A model generated the notes under the pieces. That model did not search any database, was not told the origin of the DNA, and saw only the letters and a list, made by a program, of their open reading frames with translations. Of a stretch of DNA of 45,357 nucleotides, positions 24,979 to 32,857 are shown piece by piece; within the stretch, counting starts at the first letter, position 1; each line of letters opens with the position of its first letter. A program made the translations under genes and the position numbers. The DNA comes from Betaproteobacteria bacterium (GTDB taxonomy: Bacteria; Pseudomonadota; Gammaproteobacteria; Burkholderiales; SG8-41), in contig JACQGN010000334.1 in NCBI GenBank assembly GCA_016199545.1, positions 1 to 45,357 on the forward strand, in the 5' to 3' direction.

Positions 24979-26022
24979 TCAGAACGGGCCTTTGAACTTG
25001 TTTTCGTAGCTGTAAAAGTCCTCGTGCGAGAGGTCAGTTTCCGAAAGCTTGAGCATCGCTTCAACGGCCCGGATGATGCTCACTGCATTGGGATAGAACT
25101 CGTTCTCGAGGGGCCGCGCGCAGGGGCAGGGCGTAGGCGCAAACCCGATGCGGCGGATCGGGGCCCGAAGCTGACCCATGCAGGCTTCGTAGACCGTCGC
25201 CGCCACTTCCGCGCTGAATCCGCAATGGGTCCAGTCATTGTCGGCGACGATGCAATGGCGGGTCCTTTGCACGGAGTCGATGATCGTCTGGCAGTCGAAC
25301 GGCGAAATCGAGCGGACGTCAACCACTTCCACGCCCACCCCGCGCTTTTTCAGGATTTCGGCCGCCTTGACCGCCTCGACATTCATCCACGAGGTTGCGA
25401 CCACTGTAATGTCGCTGCCCGGGTGTATCACCTTCGCGCCGTCGAGTCGTATCTCGTCGCTATGTTCGGGCACCTCGCCCACGACGTCGTAGAGCCAGCG
25501 GTGCTCGATGAAAATCACGGGATTGTCGTCGCGGATCGCCGCCACCAGCATGCCCTTGGCGTCCCGCGGCGTGGAAGGCATGACCACTTTCAGGCCGGGA
25601 ATATGGGCGAACCACGACTGCAGCGTCTTGCTGTGCTGGAATGACTGTCCCCAGCCGCGTCCAATGATGGCGCGGATCACCATCGGCACGGCGAACCTGC
25701 CGCCGGAGCCGTAACGCTGGGTGGCGATCATGTTGACCAGCTGGTTCAGGCCGAGGAGCAGGAAGTCCACCCGCATGTGCACGTGGATCGGCCGCATGCC
25801 GGCGATTGCCGCGCCGAGCCCGAATCCCGTCATGGCGTCTTCGGCGAGCGGCGTGCTGAAACAGCGATCCAGGCCGAATTCCTCGACCAGCCCCTTGGAA
25901 CTCATGAAGGTGCGTTTGTGATCGGCCACGTCGATGCCGTAGACGAAGACCCGCGGGTCGCGGCGCATTTCCTGCGCCATGGCTTCGTTCAGAGCCTCCC
26001 TGTAGGACATCAGCCGGCTCAT
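24979..26022 (-). CDS. Thiamine-diphosphate-dependent dehydrogenase E1 component, beta subunit
   Basis: A 347-aa protein of the pyruvate/acetoin dehydrogenase E1 beta family. The Glu needed to activate thiamine diphosphate is in LAEDAMTGFGLG, followed by YGSGGRFAVPMVIR, QHSKTLQSWFAHIPGLKVVM and DDNPVIFIEHRWLY. The C-terminal transketolase domain is present. The start overlaps the alpha-subunit stop (ATGA), so the two subunits are co-translated. No lipoyl E2 or E3 gene lies nearby, so an oxidative dehydrogenase complex is unlikely from context. A two-carbon carboligation onto a keto-sugar is the favoured inference, as proposed for AviB1/AviB2-type proteins in avilamycin biosynthesis. Confidence 0.88.
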   Translation of the reverse strand: MSRLMSYREALNEAMAQEMRRDPRVFVYGIDVADHKRTFMSSKGLVEEFGLDRCFSTPLAEDAMTGFGLGAAIAGMRPIHVHMRVDFLLLGLNQLVNMIATQRYGSGGRFAVPMVIRAIIGRGWGQSFQHSKTLQSWFAHIPGLKVVMPSTPRDAKGMLVAAIRDDNPVIFIEHRWLYDVVGEVPEHSDEIRLDGAKVIHPGSDITVVATSWMNVEAVKAAEILKKRGVGVEVVDVRSISPFDCQTIIDSVQRTRHCIVADNDWTHCGFSAEVAATVYEACMGQLRAPIRRIGFAPTPCPCARPLENEFYPNAVSIIRAVEAMLKLSETDLSHEDFYSYENKFKGPF

Positions 26023-26978
26023 GCGAGAACATCCTCGTAGAGGGCTTGCGGCTGGCTGAACTGCGCCTCGTCCGCGCGCTTAATGCTGCCCTCGACCTGT
26101 TCGTCGATGGTCCGCTCGATTGCCGTAATTTCTCCTTCCGAAAACCATTTCCCGAGCTTTTTGCGCTGGAGCTCTACTGGGTCGGCCTTGCGCCATCTTT
26201 CAAACTCCGCCCGGTCGCGATAGCCGGAGTTGAAATCCTCGTTGGTGCCGACGTGCTCGAGGTAACGGTAATAGGCAAGACGAAGGAATGATGGCTGCTG
26301 ATATTTGTTCATCGCTCCGATCGCCTGCAGCGCGAGGTTGTAGACGGCTTCAGGGTCGGTGGTCTCTGACGAGAAAACGTTACAGTTGAATTGCCTGACG
26401 ATTTCGATGATGGATTTGTAACCGTGCCGCTGTTCGGCGGGAACGTGCACGGCGAGACCGTTGTCCTCGTACACGAACAGCACCGGCAGCTTCATGACGC
26501 ACGCCGAGTTGAGCGATTCCCAGAACACGCCTTCGTCCACCGCCCCGTCGCCGAAGAACACGGCGACGACCTTGCCGTTTTTCTGCATCTTGTTGGCATA
26601 GGCGGCGCCCACCGCCACGGGTATCGTCGTGCCCACGATCGCCGACGTGCAGATCAGGCCGTGATCGACGGCTGTCAGGTGCATCGAGCCGCCTTTGCCC
26701 TTGGCCACGCCGGTGGCCTTGCCGTACATCTCGGCAAAGAACGCATCGGTCTCGCTGGTTTTGGCGAGGTAGATGCCGTGGCTGCGGTAGGTGCCGAGGA
26801 TCTGGTCCTGCGGGCGTAGCGCCTGGCACACGCCCGCAGCGATCGCCTCCCCGCCCGTGGACATGTGCATCGGCGTTTTCATCTTGTCGCTGGCGTAGTC
26901 CGCGCGGATCGCGGCCTCCGCCCGCCGTATCAGGTAGGCCTTTTGGTAAAGGTACCGGTTGAGTTCTTTCTCTTTCAT
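26019..26978 (-). CDS. Thiamine-diphosphate-dependent dehydrogenase E1 component, alpha subunit
   Basis: A 319-aa E1 alpha. The thiamine-diphosphate motif GDG (143-145) runs to Asn173 in YEDNGLAVHVP, and HMSTGGEA and RSHGIYLAK are conserved. It pairs with the beta subunit directly downstream. I start at ATG 26978, which overlaps the Nudix stop in ATGA; the ORF-track start is six codons earlier. It probably binds pyruvate or another 2-oxo acid, decarboxylates it and delivers the activated aldehyde. The acceptor is unknown, with a 4-keto GDP-sugar being the natural candidate in this operon. Confidence 0.88.
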   Translation of the reverse strand: MKEKELNRYLYQKAYLIRRAEAAIRADYASDKMKTPMHMSTGGEAIAAGVCQALRPQDQILGTYRSHGIYLAKTSETDAFFAEMYGKATGVAKGKGGSMHLTAVDHGLICTSAIVGTTIPVAVGAAYANKMQKNGKVVAVFFGDGAVDEGVFWESLNSACVMKLPVLFVYEDNGLAVHVPAEQRHGYKSIIEIVRQFNCNVFSSETTDPEAVYNLALQAIGAMNKYQQPSFLRLAYYRYLEHVGTNEDFNSGYRDRAEFERWRKADPVELQRKKLGKWFSEGEITAIERTIDEQVEGSIKRADEAQFSQPQALYEDVLA

Positions 26979-27580
26979 TTGGCTTTGGGCCTGCATTCAG
27001 GGAATCTGGACAACAGGTAGCTTGCGATTACCGCTACCGGCAATGCGACGTAAATACCGCCCTCGGTGATGAGCTCTACCACCTGGGTAAGCGGTACGCA
27101 GTGTACGCTCTCGACTTCACTGTCGTGCGGCTTGCGCCGCTCGAATTCCTGAAGCGAGAGGTCTACACGGAACACGTAAACCAGCTTCGGCACCCGGTTT
27201 GGCGATGTTGACATCGGTGCCATCGCCCTGAATCGTGCTTCAGGGATCGCGATGCCGGTCTCCTCGGCGAATTCACGCGCCGCGCCTGCAACCGGCAATT
27301 CGCCGTCTTCGATGGCGCCCGCCGGCAGCTCGAGCGTGGTGTCGCCGATGACGGGGCGCTTCGCCCGTATCATCACGATGCCGGCGTCTTCGACCACCGG
27401 CAGCACGATAACCTGGGACGAATGATATTCAGTGGTGTAGTATCCGCCGCGGTCGCGCACGGTAAACCACTCGTTTTCGTGCAGCGTGGTGACGGGTGTG
27501 AGCCCCGGACAGGCGATGGCGGTCAGCCGCGCGTCCCAGTCTCCATGCGGCGGATAGGAAACGGGATTGGCGAGCCTCAC
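26975..27580 (-). CDS. Nudix hydrolase (ADP-sugar/GDP-sugar pyrophosphatase-like)
   Basis: A 201-aa protein with a perfect Nudix box, GAIEDGELPVAGAAREFAEETG (starting at residue 88), matching GX5EX7REUXEEXGU. An N-terminal beta region precedes it, as in ADP-ribose or nucleotide-sugar pyrophosphatases. The GTG start lies one base after the dehydratase stop; the longer ORF-track start lies inside that gene. Its presence in an NDP-sugar operon could mean housekeeping of dead-end nucleotide-sugars, or hydrolysis of a pathway intermediate. A hydrophobic C-terminal stretch (ALPVAVIASYLL) is unusual but short. Confidence 0.85.
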   Translation of the reverse strand: MRLANPVSYPPHGDWDARLTAIACPGLTPVTTLHENEWFTVRDRGGYYTTEYHSSQVIVLPVVEDAGIVMIRAKRPVIGDTTLELPAGAIEDGELPVAGAAREFAEETGIAIPEARFRAMAPMSTSPNRVPKLVYVFRVDLSLQEFERRKPHDSEVESVHCVPLTQVVELITEGGIYVALPVAVIASYLLSRFPECRPKAK

Positions 27581-27581
27581 T

Positions 27582-28598
27582 TTACCGGACAAGAAATACT
27601 TCTCCCGCCCGCACCCGTTGGCGCCAGTAGTCAAGCAGATCCTGCATCGTCCGTTCGAACGGGATCTGCGGTTCCCAGCCGGTGTGTTTCTGGAATTTCC
27701 GGGTGTCCGGCACCTGCAGGTCGGCATCGATGGGGCGCAGCCGCCCTGCATCGGTCTCGACTTTGAGGTCCTTGCGCTCGCAAAGCGACATGAGGTGCTT
27801 GAGCATCTCGCCGATGGTACAGGAGTAACGCCCTCCGATATTGTAGTACTCCCCGGGCACGGGGTTCACGGTGAGCAGAATGTGATAGGCGCGCACGGCA
27901 TCGCGCACGTCCGACCACGTGCGCAGCGATTCGAGATTGCCGACCTTGATTACGGGCGGAATCATGCCGCGCTCAATCATGGCGATCTGCTTGGAAAACG
28001 TGGATTCCGCGAAAACGTCGCCGCGCCGCGGGCCGGTATGAGTGAACATTCGTGTCGTCAGGACTTTCTGGCCGTAGGCCTCGGCGTGGAAGCGGCCAAC
28101 CAGGTCGGTTCCGACTTTCGAGATCGCGTAAGGGGAAGCCGGGTGAAACGTGCATTCCTCGCTGATCGGCACCTTCTCCCGGGGAACCCGGCCGTACACC
28201 TCGGACGAGGAACACACGTGGATTACTGGATCAACGCCGGGAAGCCGCCGCAATGCTTCCAGCACGCGCTCGGTGCCTTGGATATTGGTGTCGTAGGTGT
28301 CAAGCGGAGAGGCAAAACTCGTTGTCGGATAGCTTTGGGCTGCCAAATGAAAAACGTAATCGGGCATTGCCTGCTCGACCACGTTCTGGATCGAGATGTA
28401 GTCCCGTAGATCGCCGTACAAAAAGAAAACGCGATCGCGCCGGTTGGCCCGCTCGAGCAGATGCTTGACGTTGTCGAGCGCGCTGCGCCAGCGGCACATG
28501 CCGTAGATATCCCAATCGGTGTGCTCGAGCAGGTAATCGGCAAGGTGAGAGCCGACCATGCCCGAGATACCGGTGATCAAGGCTCTTTTCATTGCCAT
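27582..28598 (-). CDS. GDP-mannose 4,6-dehydratase-like SDR (GMD family)
   Basis: A 338-aa extended SDR starting MAMKRALITGISGMVGSHLADYLL. The Ser/Glu/Tyr/Lys set is visible in CSSSEVYG and SPYAISK, and FHLAAQSYPTTSF, TRMFTHTGPRR and RTWSDVRDAV follow GMD enzymes. It forms a 4-keto-6-deoxy nucleotide sugar. Because HddA- and HddC-like genes share the operon, the substrate is probably GDP-D-glycero-D-manno-heptose rather than GDP-mannose. First gene of the 12-gene minus-strand cassette. ATG 28592 is a second possible start. Confidence 0.87.
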   Translation of the reverse strand: MAMKRALITGISGMVGSHLADYLLEHTDWDIYGMCRWRSALDNVKHLLERANRRDRVFFLYGDLRDYISIQNVVEQAMPDYVFHLAAQSYPTTSFASPLDTYDTNIQGTERVLEALRRLPGVDPVIHVCSSSEVYGRVPREKVPISEECTFHPASPYAISKVGTDLVGRFHAEAYGQKVLTTRMFTHTGPRRGDVFAESTFSKQIAMIERGMIPPVIKVGNLESLRTWSDVRDAVRAYHILLTVNPVPGEYYNIGGRYSCTIGEMLKHLMSLCERKDLKVETDAGRLRPIDADLQVPDTRKFQKHTGWEPQIPFERTMQDLLDYWRQRVRAGEVFLVR

Positions 28599-28919
28599 CG
28601 AGGGTCTTTGCTGCTGCCGTTGCGTATTCACGCTCGGGCGGGCGGGGGGAACAGAAGCCTCATTTTACGATAATCGACCACTGTTTCCAATGCTTCGGCT
28701 TCCCAATCGATGCCGCGTGCATTAATATTCGACTCGGCGCAAACAAGAACCGCCTCGCTCCCGCAGTCGTCTGACTCACGCGGACGCGATCAACCCCGGT
28801 GCCTGTATGCAAGCGCCATCGGCGCTACGCGCCGGGAGCGGTATGGCACGACGCGGTGTTATCGGCGAATTGCCAGTTCGCATGCACGGATTCTGGATAG
28901 CTTGGGCGGGCCCGCTGTT
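28599..28919. other. Divergent intergenic region before the GT2-GT41 gene
   Basis: This 321-bp gap lies between the divergent GMD-like and GT2-GT41 genes and should hold both promoters. The ORF track extends the fusion gene back to 28710, but those codons do not resemble a glycosyltransferase leader. AT-richer segments (around 28660-28740) could contain promoters. No convincing -35/-10 pair, hairpin or small gene is seen. Confidence 0.5.
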
Positions 28920-31406
28920 GTGACAGAGCAACCTCTCGTATCAATTCTCTCTTTTTGCAAGGATCGCGCCTCGACGATACGACGCAGCATCGAGAGCGTC
29001 TTGAGCCAGTCCTATCGCAACATCGAGTTCGTGGTCCAGGATGGCGCCTCGACCGACGGCACCGTCGAAATCCTGAAAAGTTACAACGACCCCAGGATCA
29101 AGGTCATTTCCGAACACGACACCGGGCCTGCCGAGGGGTTCTGGAAGGTGATGAACCGTTGCGAGGGCGAGTTTATCGGGACCTGCCTGTCGGACGAGGA
29201 ACTGGTGCCAGGCGCGATCGAGAAGGCGGTGGCGTACTTACGGGAGCACGCCGATGTCGGCGCACTCACGTGCGACGGCTGGGTCACCGACGCGAACGGG
29301 AAGATCATTGACGAGTTCAATGCGGGCGACTTCAACCTCGTGGATTATCTATTCGGGAAGTACTGTCCGTTCTGGCCGGGCAGTTTTTTCCGCAGGCAGG
29401 CGCTTCTCGACGTCGGCCTGAAAACCCACGACTGGACCATCGAATGCCTTGAGTTCGAGACTTGGTGCCGGCTCGGCGCCCAGCATGTCGTCAAACACGA
29501 GCCGATTCGGATGTCGAAATATGCGGTGCACGAAGGGCAGCTCAGCAACACGCGGCAGTACTTTCACGAGCACTTCGACAATCGCGCCAGGGTGATCCGC
29601 GCGATGTTCTCGGCGCCGGGCTTCTTCGGCGAGGATGAAATCAAGCTCAACGGCTGCCTGTACAACCAGCTTTACCTCCTTTACAACCACGTCCGGGCGC
29701 ACCGGCTGGCCGACCAGGAGAGTTTGCTCCTGGAGCGGATCAGGCAGGTGAAGTCCAGCATTCCAGTACTGGACCGCGTGGGCTATCGCGAATACTTCAA
29801 CTTCCTGGACGGGACGCGAAGGGGCTGGAGTTCGGCGGGCGAGGGTTCAGCAGTTATCCGCAGGATACGGGGAATCTGGGTGAAGATCGCGCTCACCATT
29901 CCGTCCTCGGTCCGCCAGCGTCTTCCGACGCGTGCCAAGGAATCGGTGCGCAAGATTTTCACGACCCTGCTGCATCTTGCCATCACGACTAAGGCATCTC
30001 TCGGACAAATCGTCCGGAACCGGCGAGGGCCTGCAGAAGAAGCCGTACCGGTCGCCGTCGAGCCGGAGTTCTCGCCCCTGCTCTACCACGATGTGGCGGC
30101 GCTCTACTACGCGCGCGGCCAGATTTACCAGGCGTTGGAGAACTGGAAGAAAGCGGAGGCGCTTGACGACGCGACGATAGACGGCCTCGCGTGCCAGGCG
30201 AGGCTCATGCTGCCGGAAGCCACGTACGAGACCCTGCTTGAAGGCCAGCGGCGGTGGGCGGAGAAGCACGCCAACCCGATACCGTCGCTGCCCGGGATTT
30301 CGGTCCGGCCGTACGACCGCAAGCGGAAGATACGGGTGGGATATTTCTCGTCCTTTGCGGAAAGCTACGTCATGCGGGTAATCGTGCTTTCGGTCTTGAA
30401 GCACGTCAACCGCGAAAGATTCGAGATCTTCGGCTACGCCCCGAGCCTGGCGCCCGCTGATGTCGAGGCGCATTTCGACCGGTTCGTCACGACCGGGGCC
30501 GCTTCGGACCGGGAATTTGTCGAGCTCGTCCGCTCCGACCAGGTTGATATCTTTATCGAGACGACGGGTTTCTCTCCGTTCAATCGATTCGCCGCAATGG
30601 CGTCCCGGTGCGCCCCCATCCAGATCTCATATCTGAACCACACGGGCACCAGCGCGGTGCCGAACGTTGATTATGTTCTCGCCGACGGGATCTCCGTCTT
30701 GCCGGGCGAGGACCAGTGGTTCACGGAGAAGGTCTGGCGCCTGCCGGGCAGTTTTCTCTGCTACAACTACGACGATTTCGCGATGCCGCCCGTGGCCGAG
30801 CGCCCGAGTAAGAGCCGAGGCTATGTCACCTTCGGCTGCTTCGGCAGCGGCGGCAAGATCGGGGACGCACTGGTAGCCCTCTGGGCCGAGATTCTCAAGA
30901 GAGCGCCAGGCTCGATGTTGTTCTTGCGAAATAGGCAGCTGACTCCCGACGACAATCGGCAGTTCATGATTGACCGCTTCCGCCGACACGGCATTGAGAA
31001 GGGCCGCTTGAGGCTGATGGGAGGCGCCAGCCATGCGACCCTACTGAAATCCTATGACGGGGTGGATATCAGCCTCGACACGTGGCCCTACTGCGGAGGC
31101 AATACGATCGCAGAGCCGATATGGCAGGGCGTTCCGGTCGTTACCCTCAGAGGAAATCGGTTCTCGGGCCGTTACGGAGCCTCCCTGGTGGCGGCAAGCG
31201 GCTGTCCGGAGCTTATTGGGACAACACCCGACGAATATGTGAATCTTGCGGTCCGCTTGAGCGAGCAGCCGGACAGACTCGACTATTATCGGGCCAACCT
31301 GCGGAAGCTGTCCCGTGAATCCAGCTTAGTTGACGCCAAGCGATTTGCGCGCAACCTTTCCGCCGCGTTCGTGGAGATGATGAATATTCTGCACCGGACG
31401 CGGTAA
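28920..31406 (+). CDS. Two-domain glycosyltransferase: GT2 fused to a GT41 (SPINDLY/OGT-like) domain
   Basis: An 828-aa protein. Residues 1 to about 230 form a GT-A family 2 domain (PLVSILSFCKDRASTIRRS, VVQDGASTDGT, FIGTCLSDEELVPG). A linker and one TPR-like helical pair (YYARGQIYQALENWKKAEAL, about 390) lead to a GT41 domain from about 470: KIRVGYFSS, FGCFGSGGKIGDALVALWAE and DTWPYCGGNTIAEPIWQGVP. Positions conserved in canonical GT41 are changed: the DFxxHP segment after RVGY reads SFAESY here. It may add two successive sugars to a polysaccharide, or act on protein. GTG 28920 is chosen where GT2 similarity begins. It converges with the FkbM gene at 31415, leaving eight bases between them. 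Confidence 0.85.
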   Translation: MTEQPLVSILSFCKDRASTIRRSIESVLSQSYRNIEFVVQDGASTDGTVEILKSYNDPRIKVISEHDTGPAEGFWKVMNRCEGEFIGTCLSDEELVPGAIEKAVAYLREHADVGALTCDGWVTDANGKIIDEFNAGDFNLVDYLFGKYCPFWPGSFFRRQALLDVGLKTHDWTIECLEFETWCRLGAQHVVKHEPIRMSKYAVHEGQLSNTRQYFHEHFDNRARVIRAMFSAPGFFGEDEIKLNGCLYNQLYLLYNHVRAHRLADQESLLLERIRQVKSSIPVLDRVGYREYFNFLDGTRRGWSSAGEGSAVIRRIRGIWVKIALTIPSSVRQRLPTRAKESVRKIFTTLLHLAITTKASLGQIVRNRRGPAEEAVPVAVEPEFSPLLYHDVAALYYARGQIYQALENWKKAEALDDATIDGLACQARLMLPEATYETLLEGQRRWAEKHANPIPSLPGISVRPYDRKRKIRVGYFSSFAESYVMRVIVLSVLKHVNRERFEIFGYAPSLAPADVEAHFDRFVTTGAASDREFVELVRSDQVDIFIETTGFSPFNRFAAMASRCAPIQISYLNHTGTSAVPNVDYVLADGISVLPGEDQWFTEKVWRLPGSFLCYNYDDFAMPPVAERPSKSRGYVTFGCFGSGGKIGDALVALWAEILKRAPGSMLFLRNRQLTPDDNRQFMIDRFRRHGIEKGRLRLMGGASHATLLKSYDGVDISLDTWPYCGGNTIAEPIWQGVPVVTLRGNRFSGRYGASLVAASGCPELIGTTPDEYVNLAVRLSEQPDRLDYYRANLRKLSRESSLVDAKRFARNLSAAFVEMMNILHRTR

Positions 31407-31414
31407 AGTTCTTG

Positions 31415-32566
31415 TCAACTTTGCCCGGAGCCTCTGAAAAATCCAGTCAGGCGTCGCGATAGCCTGCCGACACGCCGCCTCACGGCCGAGTAGATCCGGC
31501 GCATCTCTGTACTTCCTCCATTTCGGACGTCGCCGGGACTGGTAAACACTCCGCCTTGTTGATCGAAATATCGTTTCAGGTAATCGTCGTAGCTTACCTT
31601 CTTCCCGCCCGCCTCGGGGGTCAGCAGCTCCAGAAGCGCGTGGCAGTCGGTCTTGTCCTGCAACTGTCGCTGATGGGCCAGGATCAGCTCCGCCGCACAG
31701 TCATTGAGGCAGTAAATTTCGAGGAATGCGGCCAGCTTAAGCAGCTGGGCCGGTGTCACTGTGGCACGACGGCACTGGTTGGCGGGAATCATGAGGTCGC
31801 GGAAATAGAGGGCGTCCCCGTCCATGATCTGCCCGTGGGTGGTGTACGCGAAGAAACGCTGGCCCTCGGGAGTGCGGTAGTCCGCCAGGCCGGGATACGG
31901 CAGAGCGCGACGACTCTGATGGGTGAATTGCAGGCTATAGAGCCGGAAGCCGAACCGCCGCACGTACTCATCGAGCTGCCAGTAAGCGGGGCAGCCGTTG
32001 ATTTCTTCCTGGAATCGCACCTCCGACAGGATGCCGAGGAGCAGCCCGTCTTGCAGGTATGGTTCGCCGCCCATGAGGACATCGAGCTCGGCGCCCTCCA
32101 CGTCCAGCTTGATGAAGTCTATGTTGCGGACGCCGAACTGTTGCAGCGCTCCAACGAGCGTCTGAAGCTTTATGGTTCTCTCGCCGACCGTGATGCCGTT
32201 ATCGCGGTTTAACAGGCGTGCAAAGTAGCTCATGTTCGTCTTGTACAGTCCGCTGCTCGCGCTCAACTTAGTTTCATAGAGGGTGGCTTCACCCTCGGTT
32301 CGCCCCAGCGCGCAGGGGACATACTTCACGTTCGTTGCCGCGGATGCGTTCAGCCGGCGACATTCCTCCTCGTCCGGCTCGAAGCAATAGATGTGGAGAT
32401 GCTTCCCGAAGACCTCCCATTCCGGATTAAAGCCCCACCGCGCGCCGACATCCACGATCGTGACGGGATCGTCCCGGAAAACATCTGTCGTTTCCACCAG
32501 ATATCGCGTCATCGGCGGATTGTGGTTGATTGCGATCGTGTGCATTCTGCGCTCAGCGTCGGGCAT
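31415..32566 (-). CDS. FkbM family methyltransferase with C-terminal extension
   Basis: A 383-aa protein. Motif I is IVDVGARWGFNPEWEVFG, followed by YCFEPDEEECRRL and FIKLDVEGAELDVLMGG, the FkbM signature. After the usual domain (about 230 residues) comes an extra region of about 150 aa rich in Leu, Arg and Asp that I do not recognise. Probable glycan O-methyltransferase. It is a single gene on the minus strand between plus-strand glycosyltransferases. The start is uncertain: ATG 32566 here, ATG 32545 as an alternative, TTG 32605 in the ORF track. Confidence 0.83.
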   Translation of the reverse strand: MPDAERRMHTIAINHNPPMTRYLVETTDVFRDDPVTIVDVGARWGFNPEWEVFGKHLHIYCFEPDEEECRRLNASAATNVKYVPCALGRTEGEATLYETKLSASSGLYKTNMSYFARLLNRDNGITVGERTIKLQTLVGALQQFGVRNIDFIKLDVEGAELDVLMGGEPYLQDGLLLGILSEVRFQEEINGCPAYWQLDEYVRRFGFRLYSLQFTHQSRRALPYPGLADYRTPEGQRFFAYTTHGQIMDGDALYFRDLMIPANQCRRATVTPAQLLKLAAFLEIYCLNDCAAELILAHQRQLQDKTDCHALLELLTPEAGGKKVSYDDYLKRYFDQQGGVFTSPGDVRNGGSTEMRRIYSAVRRRVGRLSRRLTGFFRGSGQS

Positions 32567-32780
32567 GGAAAAAGTCGTTATGCGGCTCAACGCGATTGCA
32601 ACCAATCACGACCGAAAAACGGGCCCGTCTCGAAATCGCGTTTTGGCAGGGTGACGCAGTTTGCGCTATGCGTTTCTTACTGCTTGCCTTCCGGCAGTAC
32701 CACGCGAGTAGTGAGCCGTACTCGCCCGGTGTTGCAGCTTCGCAGCCAGCGGGAGCATCGCGCAAATTTCAGCACTGCAT

Positions 32781-32786
32781 TATAAT
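32781..32786 (+). promoter_or_regulatory. Candidate -10 box (TATAAT) for the GT2-wzm-wzt unit
   Basis: A perfect TATAAT in the AT-rich GCATTATAATCG lies about 70 bp upstream of the GT2 gene that leads the exporter genes. No matching -35 is seen at standard spacing. The whole divergent gap 32567-32857 (291 bp) holds no other recognisable feature. Confidence 0.4.
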
Positions 32787-32857
32787 CGTAATCGGCTGAC
32801 TTCTTATGTGCTCGCCGTTTTGATGTTCATAAGTAATCCGGCGCTTGTGCAGGAGTG

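Noticed and set aside
24979-26978. Housekeeping pyruvate dehydrogenase
   Set aside because: No E2 or E3 gene is adjacent and the pair sits inside a sugar operon, so a metabolic complex is less likely, though it cannot be fully excluded.
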